Source: Trebonia sp050013875 (GTDB taxonomy: Bacteria > Actinomycetota > Actinomycetes > Streptosporangiales > Streptosporangiaceae). Taken from it: a stretch of DNA of 64,000 nt. Below, piece by piece: positions 49,632 through 57,823 of the stretch. The stretch is taken from the NCBI GenBank assembly GCA_050013875.1, contig JBEKEK010000013.1, positions 1 through 64,000 of the forward strand. Reading direction: 5' to 3'. The position numbers were made by a program, and so were the translations under genes. The notes beneath the pieces are model-generated. The model saw only the letters and a list, made by a program, of their open reading frames with translations, did not search any database and was not told the DNA's origin. The first letter of the stretch is position 1. Every line of letters begins with the position of its first letter.

Positions 49632-52091
49632 ATGGTGACGGGCGCGGGCAAGAAACCGGGTGGCGGGGCCGGCGTGGCCGTCAGCCGAGCGGTAGCCGCC
49701 CCGCGCAAGCTGCCCGCGGGCCGCGGCCGCATCGGCACCGACCGGGTACGACGGCCCGGTGACCTGCTGCTGGCGGTCTTCGCGTTCGCGGTCGCGGCCA
49801 TCGTCCTTGGCGCCATCCGGGCGCTGCCGCTGGGCAGCACCGAGGTGGCCGACGACGTCTCCGGATGGCTCCTGCACATTCCCCGCTGGCTGTCATACGC
49901 GGCCGCCGTCGTCGCCGGCGTGGCCAGCTTTGTCCTCGTGGTCGCGTCACTGGCCGTGCTGGCCCGCAGTCAGTGGCGGGAAGTACGCAACGCGGTCACC
50001 GCCGGGCTGGCCGGCGCCGCCGGGGCCGTCATCGCGACGGTCATCTGGCGGGCGGAGAACGCGGCGGTGGAGCGCGCGGTCCTGCACGGCAGCAACCCGA
50101 CGATGTTCGTGCTCGACACCGCCTTCATCGCGTTCGTGGTCGGAACCGACCAGTCCCGGCTCTCGCACTGGTCGCGCTGGTGGCCCCGGTCAGGGGTGGC
50201 GCTGCTGCTCACCGGGCTGGCGGTTGGCACCCTCACCCCCTTCGCGGTGATGATCGCCGCGTCCGGCGGCCTGCTGGTCGGCTGGCTGGTGCGCTGGCTG
50301 CTCGGCGCGGCCTCGGTCCTGCCGGGCATGGCGGAGCTCACCGGCTGGCTGGCCGGCCAGGGCGTTGCCGCGCAGGACCTGTCAGTGGCCGGCCCAAGCC
50401 GCGCCCGGCTCGAAGGGCAGCTGGCCGACGGCACCCGGATCCGGGTGCACCTGTCCGGCCGCGACACCCGCGGCTCTGGCCTGGGCCGTCAGCTGTGGGC
50501 GCTGGCCCGCCTGCGCCCGGCCCTCGCCGGGCACATCGCCCTCGGTTCCCGCGCCCAGGTCGAGCAGCTCGCCCTCGCCTGCTACCTGGCCCAGCAGGCG
50601 GGCGTGCCCAGCCCCGCGGTCCGGCTGCTCGGCGAGATGCCAGGTGAGACGCTGGTGCTCGTCACGACCATCCCCGGCAGCGGGCCCGGAGCCGGGGTCG
50701 CGCCGCCACCGGAGGCCGGGGCGGACCAACTGCCCGACGCCGGGGTAGCAGAGCTGGCGGCGCGGATTACCGGCGCGACGGCACTGTTCGCGGCGCTGCG
50801 CCGCCTGCACGACACCGGCGTCGCGCATCGTGACGTGCGCGCGGGCAACGTGTTCATGTCCGGCAGCCGCGCCGGGTTCTGCTCGCTCGACGCGGCCGAG
50901 CCCGGTGCCAGCGAACTCGCCCGCCGCCTCGACCTCGCGCAGGCCCTGGCGACGCTCGCGGCGAGCTGCGGGCCGGGCGGTGCGGTGGCGGCGCTGCGGG
51001 CCGGCTACGGGCCGGTCGACCAGGTCGCCGTCGCGGCGGTTCTGCAGCCGGTCGCGCTCGCGCCGTGGGGCTGGCGGGCCGCGCGGACCGCCACCGGCTC
51101 GCTGAATGAGATCAGGCATCAGCTGCTCGGCGACAACGCCGCCGCGCCGGCCGCCCCGCGGCTTGAACGCTTCCGCTGGCGCACGGTGGCCACCGCGATC
51201 GCCCTCACCGTCGCCGCCTACCTGCTCATCGGCGAGATCTCGGGCGTGAACGTCCTCGGCACGCTGGGCCAGGCCAACCCGGGCTGGCTGGCGCTGGCGG
51301 TGGCCGGCTCGGCGGTCACCTACCTGGGGGCCGCCATCGGCATCGCCGCCTTCATCCCGCAGCACCTGTCGATCTGGCGCGGCTACCTCGTCCAGCTGTC
51401 CACCGCGTTCGTCGGGGTGGCCATGCCCCCGACCGTGGGCCATGTCGCCGTCAACGCCCGCTACCTGCACCGCGAGAAAGTGGACGAGGGGACCATCGCC
51501 GCCGCGGTCACGGTGTCGCAGTTGGTGAATATCGTCACCACGGTGCTGCTGCTGATCGTGCTCGGCGTGCTCACCGGCTCGGGGCTCAGCAAGTTCAAGA
51601 TCGCGCCGGGCGGCGACGTGCTGATCGGGGTGGCGGTCATCGCCGCCGCCATCATCGCCGTGCTCGCGATTCCGCAGACCCGCAGGAAGGTAACAAGCGC
51701 GGTGTGGCCGCACCTGCGCCAGATCGGGCCGCGGCTGCTTGAGGCGGTGTCCCATCCCCTCCGGCTGGCCGTCGCGGTCGGCGCGAACCTGCTGCTGACC
51801 ACCGCCTACGCCGTAGCGCTGATCGCCGCCCTGCGGTCGGTCGGCGCCCATCCGGCCATCCTGGCGGCCGTGGTCGTCTTCCTCGCGGGCAACGCGGTGG
51901 GATCGGCCACGCCGACACCAGGCGGGCTCGGCGGAGTCGAGGCCGTCATGGCCGCCGGGCTGACGGCCATCGGCATCCCGGCCCACGAGGCGATACCAGC
52001 GGTGCTGCTGTTCCGTATGGCGACGTTCTGGCTGCCCATCCCGGTCGGCTGGGTCTGCTTCCAGGTGCTGCAGCGACGCGGCGTCCTGTAG
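49632..52091 (+). CDS. YbhN/LPG-synthase-TM-like membrane protein with kinase-like insert
   Basis: The 819-residue protein is modular. Four to five membrane helices occupy about 45-225. A cytosolic region (about 250-490) has a protein-kinase-like fold with the catalytic-loop motif VAHRDVRAGNVFM, but the DFG position reads SLDAAEP, so activity is doubtful. The second half (about 515-819) has eight or so helices of the lysylphosphatidylglycerol synthase TM/UPF0104 family (YLGAAIGIAAFIPQHL, GVAMPPTVGHVAVNARYL, VGSATPTPGGLGGVEAVMAAG). It is probably a lipid or polyprenyl-linked flippase regulated by its kinase-like domain. Similar fusions occur in actinobacteria. Function unproven. Confidence 0.88.
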   Translation: MVTGAGKKPGGGAGVAVSRAVAAPRKLPAGRGRIGTDRVRRPGDLLLAVFAFAVAAIVLGAIRALPLGSTEVADDVSGWLLHIPRWLSYAAAVVAGVASFVLVVASLAVLARSQWREVRNAVTAGLAGAAGAVIATVIWRAENAAVERAVLHGSNPTMFVLDTAFIAFVVGTDQSRLSHWSRWWPRSGVALLLTGLAVGTLTPFAVMIAASGGLLVGWLVRWLLGAASVLPGMAELTGWLAGQGVAAQDLSVAGPSRARLEGQLADGTRIRVHLSGRDTRGSGLGRQLWALARLRPALAGHIALGSRAQVEQLALACYLAQQAGVPSPAVRLLGEMPGETLVLVTTIPGSGPGAGVAPPPEAGADQLPDAGVAELAARITGATALFAALRRLHDTGVAHRDVRAGNVFMSGSRAGFCSLDAAEPGASELARRLDLAQALATLAASCGPGGAVAALRAGYGPVDQVAVAAVLQPVALAPWGWRAARTATGSLNEIRHQLLGDNAAAPAAPRLERFRWRTVATAIALTVAAYLLIGEISGVNVLGTLGQANPGWLALAVAGSAVTYLGAAIGIAAFIPQHLSIWRGYLVQLSTAFVGVAMPPTVGHVAVNARYLHREKVDEGTIAAAVTVSQLVNIVTTVLLLIVLGVLTGSGLSKFKIAPGGDVLIGVAVIAAAIIAVLAIPQTRRKVTSAVWPHLRQIGPRLLEAVSHPLRLAVAVGANLLLTTAYAVALIAALRSVGAHPAILAAVVVFLAGNAVGSATPTPGGLGGVEAVMAAGLTAIGIPAHEAIPAVLLFRMATFWLPIPVGWVCFQVLQRRGVL

Positions 52092-52121
52092 CCGCATCAT
52101 TCTCAACCTCAGGCACCTCGG

Positions 52122-52565
52122 TCAGTGTGCCGCTGGCAGTGTGTTGAGTACCTGAGTGAGTTGCCGCTCCGTGTCGTTGGCGACCTTCTCGAAGATCAGC
52201 TTCATGACCGGGCCAAGCAGCGCGGCGGCGCCGTGCATGTCCAGGTCGGCCCGGTACGTGACCTTGCTGCCCGCGCCGTCGGGTACGACGGTGATCGTGT
52301 CGGTCGAGGTCGCGCCCTTGTTCTGGCCGACGAAGATGATCGTGTCGCTGGTGCGCTGCCGCAGCGTGTAGGTGAGTTCGGTGGTGACGCCGGCGACCTT
52401 GGAGACGTTGTGCCACGAGGCGCCGACGGCGACCGGCCCGGCGTCATCGCGTGTGCAGGTAACGGTGCCCGGATCCCACTGCTCGGCGTTGCCGAAGTCC
52501 GACAGGTATCCGATAACAGTCTGCGGGCCGGCGGCAACGCGGAAAGACCTGGTGACCGTGGGCAT
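52122..52565 (-). CDS. SRPBCC family protein
   Basis: The 147-residue protein starts at ATG 52565 behind GGAGA. It has the START/Bet v1-like fold pattern of polyketide-cyclase/dehydrase-type proteins (TRSFRVAAGPQTVIGYLSDFGNAEQWDPG, key part GYLSDFGNAEQWDP, then TYRADLDMHGAAALLGPVMKL and a long C-terminal helix). Such proteins bind a hydrophobic ligand in a deep cavity. It has no adjacent ArsR partner. A TTGCATA palindrome lies 140 bp upstream. Confidence 0.9.
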   Translation of the reverse strand: MPTVTRSFRVAAGPQTVIGYLSDFGNAEQWDPGTVTCTRDDAGPVAVGASWHNVSKVAGVTTELTYTLRQRTSDTIIFVGQNKGATSTDTITVVPDGAGSKVTYRADLDMHGAAALLGPVMKLIFEKVANDTERQLTQVLNTLPAAH

Positions 52566-52704
52566 GACAGAGTCTCCAATCGTGAGGTGCGGCGAGGTCC
52601 GCGGGTGCGGCCCATGCTGAGCGGGACGCCGCTCTGCCGTGACCAGGACGCCGCTGAACCGATGTACGTCGCCCCTCTCCGGCGCCGCAAAGATTAAACA
52701 ATAT

Positions 52705-52724
52705 TTGCATATCAATCTATGCAA
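52705..52724. promoter_or_regulatory. 20-bp palindrome upstream of the SRPBCC gene
   Basis: The arms TTGCATA and TATGCAA are perfect 7-bp repeats around TCAATC. A further ATGCAT follows at once. The surrounding 52690-52735 is the most AT-rich stretch nearby and reads as a promoter. ArsR- and MarR-type regulators bind sites of this kind. Confidence 0.55.
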
Positions 52725-52796
52725 CATGCATAAGTAGTGGGTTGCTGCTGTGACCGAACCGGTTGCTGCGAGCGGCCGTCAACGGCAAGACGGGGT

Positions 52797-52925
52797 CACG
52801 GCAGCGTGGCGAAGCTGAGCATTCCCGGCGCCTCGATAAGCCGCTCCCGGCTGGCGAAGTTGACGGTGATCATCGCGCACGGCCGGTCCGCCCGCTTGAC
52901 GTCCGCCAGGCAGGAATGGGCCTGA
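52797..52925 (-). pseudogene. Possible C-terminal remnant of an unknown protein
   Basis: On the minus strand, 42 codons ending at TGA 52799-97 read ADVKRADRPCAMITVNFAS, then RERLIEAPGMLSFATLP. The composition is protein-like, with the expected third-position bias. There is no start or RBS upstream. The plus strand is also open here, so the assignment is weak. The rest of 52737-52980 shows nothing recognisable. Confidence 0.3.
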
Positions 52926-52980
52926 AGAGGTCCCACAGGCACGGCTGGCCCGGCGATGAGGAGCGACGGCCGCCAGTCCA

Positions 52981-53040
52981 GTTTCGTGCTAACGGGGAGG
53001 TGGCGTGCTATCGTTTCGTGCTAAGAAAACAGCACGAAAC
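52981..53040. repeat. Three copies of a 10-bp element, direct and inverted
   Basis: GTTTCGTGCT occurs at 52981-52990 and 53013-53022, and its exact reverse complement AGCACGAAAC at 53031-53040. The last two form a perfect inverted repeat with an 8-bp spacer. The array ends 12 bp before the start of the zinc-finger/HTH gene and is probably its operator. Confidence 0.75.
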
Positions 53041-53052
53041 TAAGGAATGTCG

Positions 53053-53883
53053 ATGACGAGCCCCGAGTCTCCCGCGACGTGCCGGCAGTGCGGCAAGCCG
53101 CTGCCGCCTCCCCGCGTAACCGGACGTACGAGGCGCTATTGCGGTGGAACGTGCCGTAGTGCGGCGCGCCGGGATAGAGACCGGGCGGGCAGCCGCGAGA
53201 ATAAGGACGGCACAAACGTACAGATTTCATTGACAAGCCAGTCGCGTAAAGCAACACTTGACGTTGTGCCCAACGAAACGGGCGGAGGCGGTGCGGCCGC
53301 CGCGGGCGGGCGGGCGGCCGCGCGCGGTCTCGTGGGGGAGTTGCTGTCACAGGAGCCAACGAACCCGCTGGACGCTATCGCGTTCCTCCAGGGTGCGGCG
53401 AGCGAGATCGGAGACGGCATGCAGGCGGCGGTGCAGCGCGCCCGGCAGGCGGGCCGAACGTGGGCGGAGGTCGGGCAGGTGCTCGGGATATCCAGGCAGG
53501 CGGCCTTCCAGCGGTTCGGCCGGCCTGCCGATCCAGTCACCGGCCAGCCGATGGCCTTGCTGATGGTGCCCGGCGCCGCCGAGCGCGGTGCCGCGCTGAT
53601 CGCCGATCTGGCGGCGGGCCGCTGGGCGGAGGTCTGCCGGGACTTCAACGAGAAGGTCGCGCGGAAACTCGACGCCGACGGCATCGCCCTGATGTGGGCG
53701 CGGCTCACCGGGATGCTCGGCGGGCTGGAGGACACCGGCGAGCTCCTGGCCTATCCGGCCGGTGACCTCACCCTGGTGGAGATCCCGCTCTCGTTCGAGG
53801 CGGCCGAGCGGACCGCGCGGGTCAGCTACGACCGCACTGGCAAAGTCGCCGGGCTGCACTTCCTGCCGCCCGGTTTCAGCTGA
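53053..53883 (+). CDS. Zinc-finger, HTH and DUF3887-like regulator
   Basis: The 276-residue protein starts at ATG 53053, six bases after AAGGA. The ATG at 53047 is too close to that site. Residues 9-38 hold a treble-clef-like zinc finger (CRQCGKPL...RYCGGTCRSAARR). Residues about 40-90 are linker. A helix-turn-helix, GRTWAEVGQVLGISRQAAFQRFG, lies at about 130-155. Residues 170-276 form an NTF2/DUF3887-like domain (FNEKVARKLDADGIALMWARL, part shown). The combination suggests a DNA-binding regulator with a sensing C-terminus. The 10-bp repeat array in front argues for autoregulation. The next gene follows by 15 bp and is likely co-transcribed. Confidence 0.75.
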   Translation: MTSPESPATCRQCGKPLPPPRVTGRTRRYCGGTCRSAARRDRDRAGSRENKDGTNVQISLTSQSRKATLDVVPNETGGGGAAAAGGRAAARGLVGELLSQEPTNPLDAIAFLQGAASEIGDGMQAAVQRARQAGRTWAEVGQVLGISRQAAFQRFGRPADPVTGQPMALLMVPGAAERGAALIADLAAGRWAEVCRDFNEKVARKLDADGIALMWARLTGMLGGLEDTGELLAYPAGDLTLVEIPLSFEAAERTARVSYDRTGKVAGLHFLPPGFS

Positions 53884-53898
53884 GGTAAGGGAACCTGA

Positions 53899-54264
53899 AT
53901 GAGCTACCTCTCCATGGCACGGCCCGGTTCGCTGCCCGCGACGGCGTCGGTCTTTTCCGCCCATGGCAGTCAGCTGCCCTGGGAGGTGGCGGTCCCCGTC
54001 ATCGCCGCCGTTGTTCTCCTCAAGGTGGTTGTCTCAAGGCTCAGGGGGCGGCCGGCGCTCGGCGGGGAAATCGTCGTTCGCTGTGGCCGAGGCCACCTCT
54101 TCACCACGTTCTGGTCGCCGCTGGGCTCGTTCACGTCCATCCGCCTCGGCCCGGCCCGGTTCCAGCACTGTCCCGTCGGCGACCACTGGTCCCTCGTCAG
54201 GCCGGTGAACGACGCCGACCTGACCCCCGAGGACCGCCAGATTGCCGAACAGCACCGCAGCTGA
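53899..54264 (+). CDS. Small membrane protein with Cys/His motif
   Basis: This 121-residue protein starts at ATG 53899 after GGTAAGGGAA. One hydrophobic segment (LPWEVAVPVIAAVVLLKVVV, about 26-45) anchors it. The cytosolic part contains RCGRGHLFTTFW and FQHCPVGDHW, a possible single zinc-ribbon-like site formed by Cys-x4-His and Cys-x4-His. It is next to the zinc-finger/HTH gene and may share its transcript. The family is not recognised, but the C...H pattern resembles conserved actinobacterial proteins of unknown function. Confidence 0.65.
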   Translation: MSYLSMARPGSLPATASVFSAHGSQLPWEVAVPVIAAVVLLKVVVSRLRGRPALGGEIVVRCGRGHLFTTFWSPLGSFTSIRLGPARFQHCPVGDHWSLVRPVNDADLTPEDRQIAEQHRS

Positions 54265-54282
54265 ACCGGACTCGGCGGGTGC

Positions 54283-55095
54283 TCAGCGGACGGGTTCCGG
54301 CTGGGCTTCGGTTACGCTCGCGACCGCGGACTGCGCAGGCAGACTGCGCAGCAGCGTGCTGATCATCAGCTCACCGCGGCGCACGCACGTGTCAAGGACC
54401 GAGTCGCCCTCGAACGTCTTGTCCGAGGTGGCGACGTACTTCTCGATGGTTTCGGCGAGATCGGGGTCAGCAGGACCGGCGGGGAGATCGGTCCGCCGGA
54501 AACCGCGGACCAACCGGTTCGCCTGCTTCCTGTAGAACGAGGCCGTTTCCCGGCCGGTTCTTTCCTTCTGATCGAACAGGAAGAGGCTGTTGCCGCTGAT
54601 CATCTGGAGGCCGGGGTCGAAGTCGGGGGAGTGCCTGATCTCGCTGCGCAGCCGCCGCAGGCTGCCCGTCTCTGCGTACATGATCGCGGCGGCGCTCTCG
54701 TCGGTCGCGTACGTCAGGTAGCCGTCCTCGTAGCACCAGGCGTTGATCTGCTCCTGCGGGCCGAGCAGCAGCTCCGTCTCCCCGAAGCGCGTCGGGACTA
54801 GCTGGACGACGCATTGGAACGCGGTCCTGAGCGCGTCGGCCGCCAGGTCGTGCACGATCTCGGCCGCCTTGGGCAGCGCCGGCTCGATGACGGACGGCGA
54901 GAATATGGTCCAGTCCTGCACGACCTGATCGAGCCCCCGGCTGGCACCCGACAGGGCGAGGGCGTGCGCTATCTCACCGAAAAACGATGGCTGGGCGGCG
55001 ACCAGGAAACCGAGGCTGCCCACGTGGACATAGAAACGGCGGCTCGCCGGCGCATCAATCGCGCACGTCTGCGCGGTGTCGATGGCTGTAGCCAT
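54283..55095 (-). CDS. Unknown cytosolic protein near the HEPN/kinase/receiver operon
   Basis: The 270-residue protein starts at ATG 55095 behind GAGGAAGG (a GTG at 55098 is also possible). No membrane segment or signal peptide is present. It begins with a beta-like stretch (RFYVHVGSLGFLVAAQPSFFGEIAHAL, part: FLVAAQPSFFG). It continues with helices (AAEIVHDLAADALRTAFQCVVQ), a region with INAWCYEDGYLTYATDESAA and a long C-terminal helical part. I recognise no family. It lies 110 bp downstream of the receiver gene on the same strand, with paired TGCTCCA repeats between, so it is a separate transcript or the fourth gene of that operon. Confidence 0.6.
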   Translation of the reverse strand: MATAIDTAQTCAIDAPASRRFYVHVGSLGFLVAAQPSFFGEIAHALALSGASRGLDQVVQDWTIFSPSVIEPALPKAAEIVHDLAADALRTAFQCVVQLVPTRFGETELLLGPQEQINAWCYEDGYLTYATDESAAAIMYAETGSLRRLRSEIRHSPDFDPGLQMISGNSLFLFDQKERTGRETASFYRKQANRLVRGFRRTDLPAGPADPDLAETIEKYVATSDKTFEGDSVLDTCVRRGELMISTLLRSLPAQSAVASVTEAQPEPVR

Positions 55096-55152
55096 CACAG
55101 GTCCTTCCTCGGACGATCAGCTGGCGGGTGCAGCCAGGTGCAATCACTAGCA

Positions 55153-55179
55153 TGCTCCACTACTAATTAGAGTGCTCCA
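55153..55179. promoter_or_regulatory. Paired direct repeats before the unknown gene
   Basis: TGCTCCA occurs at 55153-55159 and 55173-55179, exactly two helical turns apart, around an AT-rich core CTACTAATTAGAG. This lies 58-84 bp upstream of the gene at 54283-55095 and is a likely promoter/activator site. Confidence 0.5.
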
Positions 55180-55208
55180 TTGGGGCCCAGGTCGGCAAGG
55201 GCCACCGG

Positions 55209-56042
55209 CTACTCCGGAAAATCGTTTCTGTCAATACCGGGCAGCTCCCAGAGCCGTCCCTGTATGTTGCGTTCGCGCGTGGTCTCGATGAGCTCGGCCG
55301 CCACCCCTCCGGGCAGCAGCCGGCGGAGGCTGTCGGGAATCACGCTCGTGTCGTCCGGCCAGGCGGCCGCCGGGGCGAGGCCGACCGCGACCGCGGTGGA
55401 CAGCGCCCGGCTCCAGTACAGGCCGACGGTCACGTCATCGGCCCCCGTCTCCATCGGGCGCCGCGGATGCCGGGCGACAATCGGGATCGCGTTACCGAGC
55501 AGGCGTGACACCAGCGTGAACACCGTCTGGATGCCGTCAGTCGGGGAGAGCGCATCGAGCAGCACGTCCTGAAAGAGATACGGCTCCACGTCCGCCCCGA
55601 GGTTTTCCATGGGCGTCTTGTCGAGCCGTGACGCGGCCGCCTTCTCGAGCAGATCAGTGAGCTTGGAGATCAGGGCGTCCCTGTCGTACTTCTCCTTCAT
55701 GAATGCCCAGTCGACGCCGTACTTCTCCTGGGCCTCCGATTGCACCGCCAGCCGGTCGCCGCCCTGCCACCCGGTGACCAGGACGCAACGTGTGCTGCCC
55801 CTGTCGACCCCGCGGATCTCTTCGAGCACCTTGATGCCGTCCGCGTTCAGGTCGTCAGCCGGGTCCAGCCCGATGTCCAAAATGGCGACATCGAACCTGG
55901 CCTTGCGCAGCGCTTCCCTGGCGGCGGGCAGGTTCTCGCAGGAAACGACCTCGGAGACACCAGCCCGGCGCGCGACCCGGCTGAGAATGTCGATCCATGA
56001 CTCGACGTCCTCGACGATCAGGACTCTTGTCGGTGCCCTCAC
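55209..56042 (-). CDS. Receiver-domain protein with unknown C-terminal domain
   Basis: The 277-residue protein starts at GTG 56042, overlapping the kinase stop (GTGA). Residues 1-135 are a receiver: acidic pair Glu11/Asp12 in LIVEDVESW, phospho-Asp56 in DVAILDIGLDP, Thr90 in CVLVTGW and Lys116 in AFMKEKYD. Residues 140-277 have no DNA-binding motif and match no output domain I know (FQDVLLDALSPTDGIQTVF, part, then GLYWSRALSTAVAVGLAPAA). The output is therefore probably protein-protein or a novel enzymatic domain. It is the expected partner of the GAF kinase. Confidence 0.85.
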   Translation of the reverse strand: MRAPTRVLIVEDVESWIDILSRVARRAGVSEVVSCENLPAAREALRKARFDVAILDIGLDPADDLNADGIKVLEEIRGVDRGSTRCVLVTGWQGGDRLAVQSEAQEKYGVDWAFMKEKYDRDALISKLTDLLEKAAASRLDKTPMENLGADVEPYLFQDVLLDALSPTDGIQTVFTLVSRLLGNAIPIVARHPRRPMETGADDVTVGLYWSRALSTAVAVGLAPAAAWPDDTSVIPDSLRRLLPGGVAAELIETTRERNIQGRLWELPGIDRNDFPE

Positions 56043-57823
56043 GCTGGATCGCCTCCTTCGGAAGTTCGGGCGATCCGCTGCGGATCGATCTGGAAACGGA
56101 TGTTCACGGTGGTGCCCGAGCCAGGCTGGGAGTCCACGTCGATAAGGCCCTGGGCCCGCCGGACCCAGTTGCGCACCCACATCATGCCGAACCCAAGGCC
56201 GCCGCCCCGGTGGCCGCTCTGCCGCGGCTCCCACAGCCGGGCAAGCTCGTCGCCGTTCATCCCAACGCCGGTGTCCTGCACGGTGACCGCGACGAACGGT
56301 TCCCTTGGCAGGCGCTCGTCGAGCCAGGTGGTGACGCGGAGCTGACCCGGTTCGCGCATCGCCTTCACCGCGTTGGTCATCAGGTTCTCGATCACGAACT
56401 CAAGGGCCGTGCAGCGGACGCTGGGCAGGTCAGGGGCCAGGTCCGTCAGCAACTCGACGTGCCGGGGAATCGGGACGGCCGCGATGCCCTTGCTGACCTG
56501 CTCGTTCACATCGGCACCCTCCTGTGGGGTGCCGACCCGCCTGCGCATGTCCTCGGGGATCTTCAGGGCGGTTTCCGCGTCGCCCAGTGCCATCTTCAGC
56601 CGGCGGATCACGTCATCGGGGTCCGGCGGGTCCGCTTCGCTCAGATCCTCGATCAAGTCCAGGGTGATCGCCCGGACCGAGCCGACGTAGTTGTTGATCC
56701 GGTGCACCGAGTTGTGCCACTGGTCGGCGGCGAGCATCCGGAACTGGTCCTGCAACTCGGTATCGATGTCGGCCCGGAGCTTGGTCATCGCGACGTGGTT
56801 GACCACCCGGCGGGTAAACCGCTCGGCTAGCGCCTGCCCGACGGTGCTGAACGCGTTCTCCAGGCCGCTCTCCAGGTTGAGCACGCCAAGCGGGAACCGG
56901 TCGTTGCCGCCGTAGAAGATCGGGATGGCCAGCTCACAGCGCATGTCGGGGAAGACGGGCCGGTAGATATCGCTGCGCTCGGCCGCCCGCTGGAGCACGA
57001 CCGTCCGGCCCTGCCGGAACGCCTCGCCGCAGACGCTCGAGTCCATGTCCACCCGGACCCCGATGTCCGCGTTGTTGGTGCTGTAAGCGACCGTCAGCGA
57101 GTTGCCTTCCTGGGAATCGGGGAACAGGATCTCCGCCGCGTCCATGTGCACGAACGCCAGCGAGTCGAGGGCGTTGAGGATGTGCTTGAGCACCTCCTGC
57201 ATGGCCACGTCGCCGCCGGCTGGCGCGGATTCGAAGAGCAGCTTGTCGGTCGCGGTCCTGAAGGCATCCTCGTCGAAGAGGGCGGCGTGGGTAATCGCCA
57301 TCGAGATGTGCCCCGCGACCCCGGTAACGAACTCCAGGTGCGCCTCCTGGTACCGGGTGTCGGTCGCCTCGACGTTGACGACGCCGATCGTCTGCCGGTC
57401 CAGAGTCAGTCTGGCGGTGAGGACGCTGAGCCGCGGCGGGCGGTCCCCCGGGTCCATTCGCACGCGCGCGTAATACCTATCCCGCAGCTCCGGATCGTTT
57501 TGCAGGTCGTTCACCAGGACCGATTCTCCGGTCGATAGCACCAGGCCGGAGATCGAACGGTCGACGGGAACGAAGCTGCCGATCTCAGCCTTGTCGGAGG
57601 AAATCTCCACGCGCAGCCCGTCGGCGTATTCGAACAGGATGTCAACGTAATCCGCATTGAGTATCTGCCGGGTCTGCGTGACGATGAACGTGAGCGTTTC
57701 CGCGAGTTTATGGGTGTGATCCATGATGAGCTCGTCGGTCGCGTGCATCAGCATCAGCTGACGCTCGCGGAGTTCCGCGAAGGCGGGATCACCGACTAGG
57801 TGAACGTCGCGAGTCTCGTTCAT
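56039..57823 (-). CDS. GAF-GAF histidine kinase
   Basis: This 594-residue soluble kinase starts at ATG 57823, overlapping the upstream stop. Two GAF domains occupy about 40-185 and 205-345, suited to bind a small ligand or sense redox state. A dimerisation/His region spans about 365-425, with His370 or His374 in DQWHNSVHRINN as candidate phosphosite. The motif is not a classical HisKA box. The ATPase domain has an N box ENLMTNAVKAM (480-490), G1 QDTGVGM (516-522) and G2 GGGLGFGM (540-547). It should phosphorylate the receiver protein encoded next. With no membrane segment of its own, the upstream membrane protein may tether it. Confidence 0.9.
   Translation of the reverse strand: MNETRDVHLVGDPAFAELRERQLMLMHATDELIMDHTHKLAETLTFIVTQTRQILNADYVDILFEYADGLRVEISSDKAEIGSFVPVDRSISGLVLSTGESVLVNDLQNDPELRDRYYARVRMDPGDRPPRLSVLTARLTLDRQTIGVVNVEATDTRYQEAHLEFVTGVAGHISMAITHAALFDEDAFRTATDKLLFESAPAGGDVAMQEVLKHILNALDSLAFVHMDAAEILFPDSQEGNSLTVAYSTNNADIGVRVDMDSSVCGEAFRQGRTVVLQRAAERSDIYRPVFPDMRCELAIPIFYGGNDRFPLGVLNLESGLENAFSTVGQALAERFTRRVVNHVAMTKLRADIDTELQDQFRMLAADQWHNSVHRINNYVGSVRAITLDLIEDLSEADPPDPDDVIRRLKMALGDAETALKIPEDMRRRVGTPQEGADVNEQVSKGIAAVPIPRHVELLTDLAPDLPSVRCTALEFVIENLMTNAVKAMREPGQLRVTTWLDERLPREPFVAVTVQDTGVGMNGDELARLWEPRQSGHRGGGLGFGMMWVRNWVRRAQGLIDVDSQPGSGTTVNIRFQIDPQRIARTSEGGDPA

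Noticed and set aside
48080..49879. Long minus-strand frame across the serine hydrolase
   Set aside because: It spans two plus-strand genes and an intergenic gap, which real genes do not. It is a by-product of high GC content.
50382..52106. Long minus-strand frame across the flippase-like gene
   Set aside because: It consists of Arg/Asp/Gln-rich residues with no membrane helices, opposite a gene with clear membrane and kinase-like motifs.
52763..53056. Short plus-strand frame leading into the zinc-finger gene
   Set aside because: It runs through the operator repeat array and past the true RBS, with no domain.
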